DNA of 13,387 nucleotides from CAYZNE01 sp964461035. GTDB lineage: Archaea; Nanobdellota; Nanobdellia; Woesearchaeales; CAYZNE01. Shown piece after piece: positions 6,323 to 13,372 of this stretch. A program made the translations under genes and the position numbers. The stretch spans positions 1 to 13,387 of the forward strand of contig CAYWRI010000027.1 in NCBI GenBank assembly GCA_964461035.1, read 5' to 3'. Below the pieces are notes generated by a model that had not been told where the DNA came from, did no database searches, and saw only the letters and a program-made list of their open reading frames with translations. Each line of letters begins with the position of its first letter. Position 1 is the stretch's first letter.

Positions 6323-8080
6323 ATGACTAAATTTATTGTTATAACAGGCGGTGTTATTAGCGGATTAGGTAAGGGAATTATTAGTTCTTCAATTGGCCAT
6401 CTTCTTAAATCATCAGGTTACAAAGTAACTTCTGTAAAAATTGATCCATATATAAATGTTGATGCAGGTACAATGAGACCTACTGAACATGGAGAAGTTT
6501 TTGTTACTACAGATGGTGGAGAAACAGATCAGGATATTGGAACTTATGAACGATTTCTTGGACAAGAATTATTAAAAAGTAATAATTTAACAACAGGTCA
6601 AATATATTTAAAGGTTATTGAAGATGAAAGATCTTTAAAATATAAAGGAAAATGCGTTGAAGTTGTTCCACACATTGCTTTAGAAATAAAAAGAAGAATT
6701 CTTGAAACTGCAGAAAAAACTAATGCAGATTTTGTAACAATTGAAATAGGTGGAACAATTGGAGATTATCAGAACATATTATTTTTAGATGCTGTAAGAA
6801 CTATGAAAATAAAAGGTCATGAAATGATGTTTGTTCATGTTGCGTTTCTCCCAATACCTAGTAAACTTGGTGAAATGAAAACAAAACCTTTGCAACATTC
6901 AGTTAGAGCTCTTAATGCTAGTGGAATTAGTCCTGATATGATATTTTGTAGAGCAAAAGTTCCTGTAGACGATGTTAGAAAAGAAAAAATAAAAATGTTC
7001 ACAAATGTTAAAGAAGAAATGATTGTATCTGCTCCGGATGTTGATAATATTTATGAGCTTCCATCAATATATGGAACTCAAGGTTTAACTAAAAAAATAT
7101 TGAACTTTTTTGGTGAACCTGAAAGTAAAGCAAAAGTTAGTTTTTTCGAAGAATTAATTAAAGAAACAAAAACATATCATAAAAAAGTAAAAATTGGAAT
7201 AATTGGTAAGTATTTTGACATTGGTGCATTTTTTTTAAGTGATTCATATCTTTCAGTTATAGAATCAGTAAAGCATGCATGTTGGGCCAATAAAGTAATT
7301 CCAGACATTTTTTGGATAAATTCTAAGGATTTAGAGGAAAAAGAGAATTATGTTGAAACATTGAAAGAATATGATGGAATAATTGTTCCAGGCGGTTTTG
7401 GAGCGTCAGGTGTTAAAGGAAAATTAATTGCGATACAATATGCTAGAGAAAATAATATTCCATATCTCGGACTTTGTTACGGATTACAACTTGCACTTGT
7501 AGAAATTGCTAGAAATAAATGCAAGATGTGCGATGCAAATACTTCAGAAATAGATTCTGCTTCTTCTTGTAAAGTTATTGATATACTAGAATCACAAAAA
7601 GAATTAATGGCTAATGATAATTATGGTGGAACAATGAGACTTGGAACTTATGCTGCAATACTTGATCCTGAAAGTAAAGTTTATCAACTCTATAAAGAAA
7701 CAGGAAGATTTGATATTGATCAAAAGAAATTATCTGAATTAAAAAAAGATAAAGAGCAAAGTTTTAGACTTGGTAAAATAAAAGAAGATGATTTAGTTAT
7801 TTTGGAAAGACATCGTCATAGATATGAAGTTGCAAATAATTTTATAGATAGATTTAAAGAACAAGGAGTCTATTTTTCAGGATATCATCATAGAAGTGAT
7901 GGAACAAAATTAATGGAATTCATAGAAATTCCAGATCATAAATTTTTTGTTGCAACTCAAGCACATCCCGAATTTAAATCAACAATTGGTAAACCCGCAC
8001 CATTATTTTGGGGTTTTATTAAAGCTTGTTTAACAGATGATAAAAAAAATGACAAAAGTCTTAACTGTAAAATGCCCTAA
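6323..8080 (+). CDS. pyrG: CTP synthase
   Basis: The enzyme makes CTP from UTP, ATP and glutamine, the last step of pyrimidine nucleotide synthesis, in the cytosol. The N-terminal synthetase domain (1 to about 265) has the P-loop GGVISGLGKG (9-18), the block ETDQDIGTYERF (67-78), Glu141 in EIGGTIGD for Mg2+, and KTKPLQHSV (186-194) of the nucleotide site. The C-terminal class I glutaminase domain (about 289-585) has the oxyanion segment PGGFG (356-360), nucleophile Cys385 in GLCYGLQ, and the His548/Glu550 pair in AHPEF. All catalytic residues are present. At 585 residues it is longer than the usual 530-550. The extra length is mostly a charged Lys/Glu/Asp stretch at about 459-490, between MRLG (438-441) and ERHRHRYEV (495-503). 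The gene has its own promoter and overlaps the next gene. Confidence 0.98.
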   Translation: MTKFIVITGGVISGLGKGIISSSIGHLLKSSGYKVTSVKIDPYINVDAGTMRPTEHGEVFVTTDGGETDQDIGTYERFLGQELLKSNNLTTGQIYLKVIEDERSLKYKGKCVEVVPHIALEIKRRILETAEKTNADFVTIEIGGTIGDYQNILFLDAVRTMKIKGHEMMFVHVAFLPIPSKLGEMKTKPLQHSVRALNASGISPDMIFCRAKVPVDDVRKEKIKMFTNVKEEMIVSAPDVDNIYELPSIYGTQGLTKKILNFFGEPESKAKVSFFEELIKETKTYHKKVKIGIIGKYFDIGAFFLSDSYLSVIESVKHACWANKVIPDIFWINSKDLEEKENYVETLKEYDGIIVPGGFGASGVKGKLIAIQYARENNIPYLGLCYGLQLALVEIARNKCKMCDANTSEIDSASSCKVIDILESQKELMANDNYGGTMRLGTYAAILDPESKVYQLYKETGRFDIDQKKLSELKKDKEQSFRLGKIKEDDLVILERHRHRYEVANNFIDRFKEQGVYFSGYHHRSDGTKLMEFIEIPDHKFFVATQAHPEFKSTIGKPAPLFWGFIKACLTDDKKNDKSLNCKMP

Positions 8081-8222
8081 ATGCGGACATCTTCAAAAAT
8101 ACATACCTAAAAATTTTGAAGATTTTTCGCAAAAGAAAAAAAGATGTGTTTATTGTGGACACAGTTTTTTAATTCATAAACAGGTTAATGAATCTAGAAT
8201 AGTTTCTGTTGAAAAAATTTAG
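8049..8222 (+). CDS. Small zinc-ribbon protein overlapping pyrG
   Basis: This 57-residue protein has a clear zinc ribbon, CPKC (Cys9, Cys12) and CVYC (Cys33, Cys36), each followed by Gly, with basic residues between them. It starts inside the last codons of pyrG, in another frame, with a 32-base overlap. Translation is therefore probably coupled to pyrG, and no separate Shine-Dalgarno is seen. ATG 8049 gives MTKVLTVKCPKCG. ATG 8037 in the same frame would add four residues. Such ribbons bind nucleic acid or support larger complexes. Nothing here tells which, and the pyrG linkage may simply be co-transcription. Confidence 0.78.
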   Translation: MTKVLTVKCPKCGHLQKYIPKNFEDFSQKKKRCVYCGHSFLIHKQVNESRIVSVEKI

Positions 8223-8257
8223 TTAAGTGATAAATTAATTACATTAAAAAAGAAAAA

Positions 8258-9406
8258 TTATTCTTCAGAAGTATCTTCAACTACAAGTTTTTGAACTTTT
8301 TTAACTTCTTCTTCTGCATCAGCAATTATTTTATCTTCACCACTTAAATTTGAATCTTCAGAATTATCATTTGAATTATTATAATCATCAGATTTTTCAG
8401 ATAATGTAAATTCAGATTCTGAAGAATTTTTTTCTGAATTATTTGATTCTAAAGAATTTTCTTCTGAATTATTTGATTCTAATAATTCATCCTGTGATTT
8501 CATAGAATCAACCCCTACTTGAACATCAGAAGATTTTATTTCATTAAGTCCTTTTTCTTCTATAGCTGTTCTATCAGATATGGCTGATATTTTTTGATCA
8601 ATATCATCTAAAAATCCAGTATGGTTATGACGCATGTTATTAATGCTTTCAGCATGTTTTTGATTTTCTATTCTAATAACTTCAAGTTCGCCAAGTCTTT
8701 CTTCTTTATTATCTTTGTTATTTTCATCAGCAAAAATATCTTTTTTTTCACTAATATCTGCTTGTGCATTAACAATTTTCATGTTGCCAAGTAAGAGTTG
8801 CTGATCAGCTCTATCTTTTACTGGTTGAAATACTTCTTTTATTTTTTTACCATCAATTTCAAAATACTCATAAAACTTTTCACTTAATTTTAGAATATAT
8901 GAACGACCTATTGCTTCTTTAAGTAGAAAACCTAATTTAACAAGTTCTGCTATGTGCTCATAAGTGCTTGTGCCTCTTGCTTTAACAACTTCGCTTTGCA
9001 AAGCAGGATTTCTATATGCTATCATGGATAAAGTTTCTAGGACTGCTCTACTTAATTCAGTATCTGCAACAATTTTTCTTACAACATCAAGATACTGTTC
9101 CCTTACAGTCATTTTCCAAGTTGTATCTTGATTGATAATCATTAAAACAGAAGAATTTTTACCATATTCGGTTTTAAGAATATTTAATTGTTTTTTTGTC
9201 ATATACCCTGTTGAACCACATAAATCAGCAATAAAAGATAATTCTAAAGCTTTACCTGCTGCAAATAAAACTGCTTCAATATTATGTTTTAATATTTGAA
9301 TTTCAGCTTTATTAGTTTTTAATGATTCTTTAGGTATTTCTGACGAATATTGAATTGTAGTGTTTTTCTTTTTGCTCACTTCTTTTTTGGATTTTTTTTT
9401 ATTCAT
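8258..9406 (-). CDS. scpB: Segregation and condensation protein B (ScpB) with long acidic tail
   Basis: ScpB is the dimeric winged-helix (KITE) partner that binds the ScpA kleisin in the SMC condensin complex, acting on chromosome compaction and segregation. After a Lys-rich start, residues 41-110 form the first winged helix (NIEAVLFAAGKALELSFIA). Residues about 115-183 form the second, with the hallmark LSRAVLETLSMIAYRNPALQ (118-137), GTSTYEHIAELVKLGFL (145-161) and FYEYFEID (178-185). The core matches the family. Residues 186-382 are an extra, mostly disordered acidic tail rich in Ser, Asn, Glu and Asp, containing a 10-residue tandem repeat at 309-328. Typical ScpB proteins are about 180-200 residues, so the tail doubles the length. 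The gene starts 5 bp after the stop of the upstream gene with no Shine-Dalgarno, so coupled translation is likely. Confidence 0.92.
   Translation of the reverse strand: MNKKKSKKEVSKKKNTTIQYSSEIPKESLKTNKAEIQILKHNIEAVLFAAGKALELSFIADLCGSTGYMTKKQLNILKTEYGKNSSVLMIINQDTTWKMTVREQYLDVVRKIVADTELSRAVLETLSMIAYRNPALQSEVVKARGTSTYEHIAELVKLGFLLKEAIGRSYILKLSEKFYEYFEIDGKKIKEVFQPVKDRADQQLLLGNMKIVNAQADISEKKDIFADENNKDNKEERLGELEVIRIENQKHAESINNMRHNHTGFLDDIDQKISAISDRTAIEEKGLNEIKSSDVQVGVDSMKSQDELLESNNSEENSLESNNSEKNSSESEFTLSEKSDDYNNSNDNSEDSNLSGEDKIIADAEEEVKKVQKLVVEDTSEE
8424..8483 (-). repeat. 30-bp in-frame tandem duplication in the scpB tail
   Basis: Units 8424-8453 and 8454-8483 agree at 28 of 30 bases and encode LESNNSEENS and LESNNSEKNS. 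The unit is a multiple of three, so copy number can change without breaking the frame. It lies in the disordered acidic tail. Confidence 0.85.
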
Positions 9407-9411
9407 TGTTA

Positions 9412-10092
9412 TTAATTTTTTTGAGTATTAGGAAAAATCCTTTTATACTTTTCCCCCTCTATCATTTTTACTTTTTCTTTTTTTGTAAGAACTTCTAAAA
9501 CCGCATTTATTTGGTCAGGTCTTATACCTGTTTTTTTATGTAATTCATCAAGAGTTTTATCTCCTGATTCTAATGCAAGAAGGACATTGTTCTTTAAAAG
9601 AGTTCCTAGACTCATTGTCATCTGTTTATCTTTTTTCATAAGTCCTTTAGTTAATAAACTAACTTCATGTAATTTTGCAAGAACATCATTAAGCCATTCC
9701 TGAATATCTTTACTTGTTGTATTTATTTCTAAAGGTTCTAATATTTCTATTGATGCAGGCATAAAATTAACAGAAAGCCAAGTTAAAACCTGAAGATTTC
9801 TTGCATAACCTTCTAATTCTGCAAAAGAACTCCATAAAGTATCTTCTTGCTCTTCCGCTTCAGCATATTCTTCAGAAATAAATTTAAATGCGTTATTATC
9901 TTTTACAGATCTAATATAATCTCTTAATGTTTGTTCTATGTGTTCCTTAGGTTTTCCGAGAATTTCAAATATTACTCTTATTCTAAGCCAACCTTTTTCT
10001 AAAAGAGCTTGTTCATCTATTTCTTCTTCTATTTCTTCTTTAATCGGATTCTCATCTTCAATTTGTTTTTTTATTAGTTTATCTTTTTTCAT
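9412..10092 (-). CDS. Uncharacterised protein with C-terminal winged-helix-like segment, upstream of scpB
   Basis: I do not recognise a named family. The 226-residue protein (numbering from ATG 10092) starts with a charged Lys/Glu segment (1-30). Then comes a helical/mixed domain (about 31-145) with the pattern GWLRIRVIFEILGKPKEHIE, an acidic FAELEGYA, then NFMPASIEILEPLEI and a WLNDVLAKLHE helix. The C-terminal part (about 165-220) looks like a winged helix (LALESGDKTLDELHKKTGIR, then IRPDQINAVLEVLTKKEKVK). It contains no enzyme motif, signal peptide or membrane segment. From memory the central pattern resembles unnamed proteins of other DPANN archaea. It is the first gene of a two-gene operon, with scpB starting 5 bp after its stop, so a role with the SMC complex is possible. 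A GTG at 10101 would add three residues, and neither start has a Shine-Dalgarno. Confidence 0.8.
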   Translation of the reverse strand: MKKDKLIKKQIEDENPIKEEIEEEIDEQALLEKGWLRIRVIFEILGKPKEHIEQTLRDYIRSVKDNNAFKFISEEYAEAEEQEDTLWSSFAELEGYARNLQVLTWLSVNFMPASIEILEPLEINTTSKDIQEWLNDVLAKLHEVSLLTKGLMKKDKQMTMSLGTLLKNNVLLALESGDKTLDELHKKTGIRPDQINAVLEVLTKKEKVKMIEGEKYKRIFPNTQKN

Positions 10093-10120
10093 TTTTATCA
10101 CATTATTTTAATTATTATTA

Positions 10121-10175
10121 TCAATCACATAAATCAATAAACCTTATTCATAATATTACCTATAATAATTAGGTT
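10121..10175. repeat. Degenerate copy of the cdc48 3' end (copy A)
   Basis: TCAATCACATAAATCAATAA (10121-10140) matches 10244-10263 at 19 of 20 bases. TATAATAATTAGGTT (10161-10175) matches 10271-10285 at 14 of 15. Copy B includes the last codons and stop of cdc48 (PNYYG). Copy A has about 13 extra bases between the two blocks and no longer encodes the tail. It looks like an old local duplication of the gene end. Confidence 0.7.
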
Positions 10176-10204
10176 CAGATTTTTGGACCTAACGTAAAAA
10201 TCTG
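10169..10204 (-). ncRNA. Interleaved inverted repeats (possible pseudoknot) in the cdc48/scpB-operon spacer
   Basis: Two perfect inverted repeats interlock: TTAGGT (10169-10174) with ACCTAA (10187-10192), and CAGATTTTT (10176-10184) with AAAAATCTG (10196-10204). The order left1-left2-right1-right2 is that of an H-type pseudoknot, with 1, 2 and 3 unpaired bases between arms. The 9-bp stem with an 11-base loop is the more stable single hairpin. On the minus-strand transcript the final 1-base connection would be too short to cross the whole 9-bp stem, so partial opening or alternative folds are more likely. It could act as a terminator, RNA-processing site or leader element of the 9412-10092 gene. 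This is structure only, with no family recognised. Confidence 0.4.
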
Positions 10205-10224
10205 GTAAAAAACATGTGACATTC

Positions 10225-10243
10225 GCAAATTAAAAAAATTTGC
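10225..10243 (-). terminator. Hairpin just downstream of cdc48
   Basis: GCAAATT (10225-10231) and AATTTGC (10237-10243) form a 7-bp stem with a 5-base loop, which is all T on the minus strand. It begins 23 bases after the cdc48 stop in transcript direction. It may mark the mRNA 3' end. No long T run follows it, so archaeal-type termination here is uncertain. Confidence 0.4.
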
Positions 10244-10285
10244 TCAATCATATAAATCAATAACATTATCCATAATAATTAGGTT
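10244..10285. repeat. cdc48 3' end and downstream segment (copy B of the duplication)
   Basis: This is the intact partner of 10121-10175. Bases 10266-10285 are the stop and last codons of cdc48, and 10244-10265 lie just downstream of the gene. The conserved part therefore spans the coding end and the 3' flank. Confidence 0.7.
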
Positions 10286-12554
10286 TTTCTGATTTAAATT
10301 CTTTTCCTCTAGCCATTCTAAATTGACTTTCAAGTCCTTTATATGCTTCTTCTATTTCTTTATTAACAGAAGGTCTAACTTTTTTCAATGCTTTTTCAAA
10401 ATATTTCATTGAAACTTTTTTTGCTTCAATATCATCTCTTAAAGTTAACATTGCTGCTTCTCTGCAAACTGCTTCTATATCTGCACCGACATAACCTTCT
10501 GTTTCTTGAACTAATTTTTCAACATCAACATCTTCTGTTAAAGGCATTTTTTTTGTATGAACTTCAAATATCTTTTTTCTTGAATCTTTATCAGGAACTC
10601 CAACAAAAACAATTCTGTCGAATCTACCAGGTCTAAGTAATGCAGTATCAACAATATCTGGTCGATTTGTTGCTGCAATAACTATAACATCATTTAATGC
10701 TTCTAATCCATCCATTTCAGTTAGAATTGTTTCAACAGCACCCATGCCAGATTTAGCAGCATTAGTAGAATCTCTTCGAGCAGTAATGCTATCTATTTCA
10801 TCTATAAATACAACACAGGGACTTGCTTCTCTTGCTTTTTTAAATATATCTCTAATTAATTTAGGGGTTTCATTAATCCATTTACTTAAAACTTCTGGAC
10901 CTTTTACTGAAATAAAATTAGCTTCACTTTCATTAGCAACTGCTTTAGCAAGTAAAGTTTTACCAGTTCCAGGCGGACCATACATTAAAATACCTTTAGG
11001 AGGACTCACACCTATTCTATCAAAAGATGATTTATATTTAAGAGGCCATTCAACAGCTTCAACTAACTCTTGCTTAACATCTTGAAGACCTCCAATGTCA
11101 GTCCATTTAACATTAGGAATTTCAATAAATACTTCACGCATAGCTGAAGGTCTTACTACTTTAAGTGCATTGATAAAATCATCTTGAGTTATCAATAAAT
11201 TACTAAGAATATTATCAGATAGTTCTTCACCTTCTTTTAATCTTCTTAATTCAGGAAGTAATCTTCTAAGAACTATCATTGCAGCTTCTTTAGTAAGTGC
11301 AGATAAATCTGCTCCAACAAAACCGTGAGTTACTTCAGATAATTTTTTAAGATCGACTTTTTCTGCTAAAGGCATATTTCTTGAATGTATTTTTAAAATT
11401 TTTAATCTGCCGTCTTTATCAGGAATTCCAATTTCTATTTCTCTATCAAATCTACCAGGTCTTCTTAATGCAGAATCTAATGCATTAGGTCTGTTGGTTG
11501 CTGCAATAACAACAACTCTTCCTCTCGCATCAAGACCATCCATTTGTCTTAATAATTCTATAACAGGAGTATTAAGAAATTCATTTGCACCTCTTGATTC
11601 ACGTTTGAATGCAAAAGAATCTATTTCATCAATAAAAACAATTGAAGGTGCATTTTTTTCAGCATCTTGAAATATTTTATCAAATTTTTTCTCAGTTACG
11701 CCCGGTATTGGACTAATTAAATCACTTGGTTTTATATTAACAAAGTTAACATTTGTTTCATTTGCAACTGCTTTTGCCAGTAAAGTTTTACCAGTTCCAG
11801 GTGGACCATGAAGTAAAACTCCTTTGGGTGCTTGAATCCCAAGTCTTTCAAATATTTGAGGATATTTTAAAGGTAGTTCTATCATTTCTCTTACTTTGTC
11901 CACTTCATCTTCAAGACCGCCAATATCTTCATATGAAACTTCTATGATTTCTTCTTCTTCAAAAGATTTAGGTTCAGAATCAAAAATTACTTCAGTATCT
12001 TCATTTATGATAACATGTTCTCCTTTTGGTTGAACATCTGTAACTATAAATCTTAAGTCTCCAAACGCAGGTAGAAAATTACCAAATCTCTGTTCAAGAT
12101 TTCCAAAACTAGACGCAGGTCTCATTGAACCAAGACCAACTAATGCAATAAAATCATTTTTTATAACAATTCTACCAAAAAGTCTATTCTTAAAAAATGA
12201 AGAATCTGCTTTAATCATTATTCCTTCTTTAGATGGTGCGATTGTTACTTTTTTTGCAGCTTTGGTTGTTTCTAGTTTTTTTATTTTAACTATTTCACCT
12301 ATTGCAGTTTTTGCATTTTTCCTTGTTAGAGGATCCATCCTAACAATATTAAGATCTAAATCCCCTGGAAATGCTCTTTCCACCCTACAAACTGTTTTTC
12401 TTGCACCAATGATTTCAACATAGGAATTAGGGGATAAATTTAGTTCTTTTATATATTTAGAGCCTATTCTAACTATTCCCTTGTTTATATCTTCAGACAT
12501 TGCCTGAGCAACTTTTAATTTTACATGAATTTCTGCTTCTTTTTCATCAACCAT
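10266..12554 (-). CDS. Cdc48/VCP-type AAA+ ATPase (two-ring unfoldase)
   Basis: This 762-residue hexameric ATPase should extract and unfold proteins, often for the proteasome. The N-domain (1 to about 192) is a double-psi barrel plus second lobe. D1 has Walker A GPPGTGKT (250-257), Walker B IVFIDE (305-310) and arginine fingers Arg365/Arg368. D2 has Walker A GPPGTGKT (526-533), Walker B VVFIDE (581-586) and Arg641/Arg644. Both sites look able to hydrolyse ATP. The D1 pore loop is odd: SPIPGVTE (281-288) replaces the usual archaeal SKYYGESE. The D2 loop SKWINET keeps its Trp559. The C-terminus YYG fits the hydrophobic-Tyr-X proteasome-docking motif. ATG 12554 is chosen over 12560 and 12611 because GGGGG lies 7 bases before it and a TATA box at 12594-12603 places the start near 12572, inside the longer version. 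Confidence 0.96.
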   Translation of the reverse strand: MVDEKEAEIHVKLKVAQAMSEDINKGIVRIGSKYIKELNLSPNSYVEIIGARKTVCRVERAFPGDLDLNIVRMDPLTRKNAKTAIGEIVKIKKLETTKAAKKVTIAPSKEGIMIKADSSFFKNRLFGRIVIKNDFIALVGLGSMRPASSFGNLEQRFGNFLPAFGDLRFIVTDVQPKGEHVIINEDTEVIFDSEPKSFEEEEIIEVSYEDIGGLEDEVDKVREMIELPLKYPQIFERLGIQAPKGVLLHGPPGTGKTLLAKAVANETNVNFVNIKPSDLISPIPGVTEKKFDKIFQDAEKNAPSIVFIDEIDSFAFKRESRGANEFLNTPVIELLRQMDGLDARGRVVVIAATNRPNALDSALRRPGRFDREIEIGIPDKDGRLKILKIHSRNMPLAEKVDLKKLSEVTHGFVGADLSALTKEAAMIVLRRLLPELRRLKEGEELSDNILSNLLITQDDFINALKVVRPSAMREVFIEIPNVKWTDIGGLQDVKQELVEAVEWPLKYKSSFDRIGVSPPKGILMYGPPGTGKTLLAKAVANESEANFISVKGPEVLSKWINETPKLIRDIFKKAREASPCVVFIDEIDSITARRDSTNAAKSGMGAVETILTEMDGLEALNDVIVIAATNRPDIVDTALLRPGRFDRIVFVGVPDKDSRKKIFEVHTKKMPLTEDVDVEKLVQETEGYVGADIEAVCREAAMLTLRDDIEAKKVSMKYFEKALKKVRPSVNKEIEEAYKGLESQFRMARGKEFKSEKPNYYG

Positions 12555-12561
12555 AGACATT

Positions 12562-12603
12562 CCCCCATTCAATTTAATAACATAAATAAAATCATTTATA
12601 ATA
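12562..12603 (-). promoter_or_regulatory. TATA box and Shine-Dalgarno of cdc48
   Basis: On the minus strand TATTATAAAT (12594-12603) lies about 26 bp before a predicted start near 12572. The GGGGG at 12562-12566 sits 7 bases before ATG 12554. Together they give a leader of about 18 bases and exclude the upstream ATG at 12611. Confidence 0.55.
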
Positions 12604-12747
12604 TTTTCCATTAATTAATCCAAATTTTACTATTTGAAGTATAATACATTATTCTCACATTATTTCTATTTTACTCAAAATAAATCCAATTAATAAAACA
12701 TAAACTTTATGAACAAATACCCAACAATTGAAATATGGTGTTATTGA

Positions 12748-13026
12748 ATGAACTTAAATATGCATTCGTGCGAGTTAGATGATTTAAAAAAAGTTTGTCC
12801 TCATTGTGGGAAAAAACATGAAGAAAAATTCAGTTCCGATTTTGATTTCCACACTCATTATATTATTGCTACATGTTCTAATTGTGGATATAAATTATTC
12901 ATAAGAGATTCAATAATGACATCAGGAATAGAAGTGAATGAATGTAGTATTCTAGAAAAAACTGAAGATAATGTTACTGAGATAAATGATGAAAACTGTG
13001 ATATTAGTGATAAATTTAAGCTTTAG
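12748..13026 (+). CDS. Small double-CxxC (zinc-ribbon-like) protein, unknown function
   Basis: This 92-residue protein has two zinc-binding knuckles, CPHCG (Cys17, Cys20) and CSNCG (Cys43, Cys46). Between them is a His/Asp/Phe-rich segment, DFDFHTHYIIAT (31-42), and LFIRDS follows the second knuckle. The rest (about 60-92) is acidic and probably unstructured. I cannot name the family. A structural or nucleic-acid-related zinc protein is the safest reading, and the histidines near the knuckles could also bind metal. GGTG at 12737-12740 lies 7 bases before the ATG and supports this start over ATG 12760. TTTATGAAC near 12706 is a weak TATA candidate. It is transcribed divergently from cdc48. Confidence 0.75.
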   Translation: MNLNMHSCELDDLKKVCPHCGKKHEEKFSSDFDFHTHYIIATCSNCGYKLFIRDSIMTSGIEVNECSILEKTEDNVTEINDENCDISDKFKL

Positions 13027-13084
13027 TTAACTATTTTTATTATAATATCAAATCAAATCACTCTAAACACATAATACTAATGAT

Positions 13085-13372
13085 TTATTTTTGGTGACTC
13101 ACCGTAAATGATTTTTTCATTCTATAAATTGTTGAATTTGATATGCTCATTCCTCTACTATTTGCATATTGCTGAATATTTTTATAAGATGCACCCAAGC
13201 TTAACATTTTTTTAAAAGTAGATTGTAATCCTAGACGTTCACTATAATTAATGTTGAATCTTGTTCTATACACAATATTTTTGTTAATAGCTCTTTGCAA
13301 ATATGTAATTATTTTTTTTTCTAAGTTTTCAGAATCATCATATCTTTTTATTTGTTTTATAATCGTGTTCAT
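13085..13372 (-). CDS. Putative HTH DNA-binding protein, possibly cut at its 5' end
   Basis: The visible 95 residues are basic and helical. The C-terminal part (about 58-88) reads like a helix-turn-helix: LGASYKNIQQYANSRG, then a turn, then SNSTIYRMKKSF with a Ser-Thr-x-Tyr-Arg recognition-helix look. This pattern resembles the HTH of resolvase/transposase or homeodomain-like proteins, but there is no catalytic domain. I cannot assign a family or target. The frame stays open from the ATG at 13372 to the window edge with no stop and no Shine-Dalgarno, so the true start may lie outside. Coding status rests on length and HTH pattern only. Confidence 0.55.
   Translation of the reverse strand: MNTIIKQIKRYDDSENLEKKIITYLQRAINKNIVYRTRFNINYSERLGLQSTFKKMLSLGASYKNIQQYANSRGMSISNSTIYRMKKSFTVSHQK

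Noticed and set aside
9412..10092. Direct call of this gene as ScpA
   Set aside because: The N-terminal kleisin motif and the usual C-terminal ScpA pattern are not recognisable. It is kept as a hypothesis only.
10169..10204. tRNA T-arm look of GGTTCAGATT
   Set aside because: No matching 5-bp T stem, anticodon arm or acceptor stem can be built around it. The inverted repeats explain the sequence better.
10388..11947. Plus-strand frames opposite cdc48
   Set aside because: They are antisense to a highly conserved AAA+ gene and are composition shadows.
12555..12611. Longer Cdc48 start at ATG 12611
   Set aside because: The TATA box lies inside this extension and the GGGGG ribosome-binding site points to 12554.
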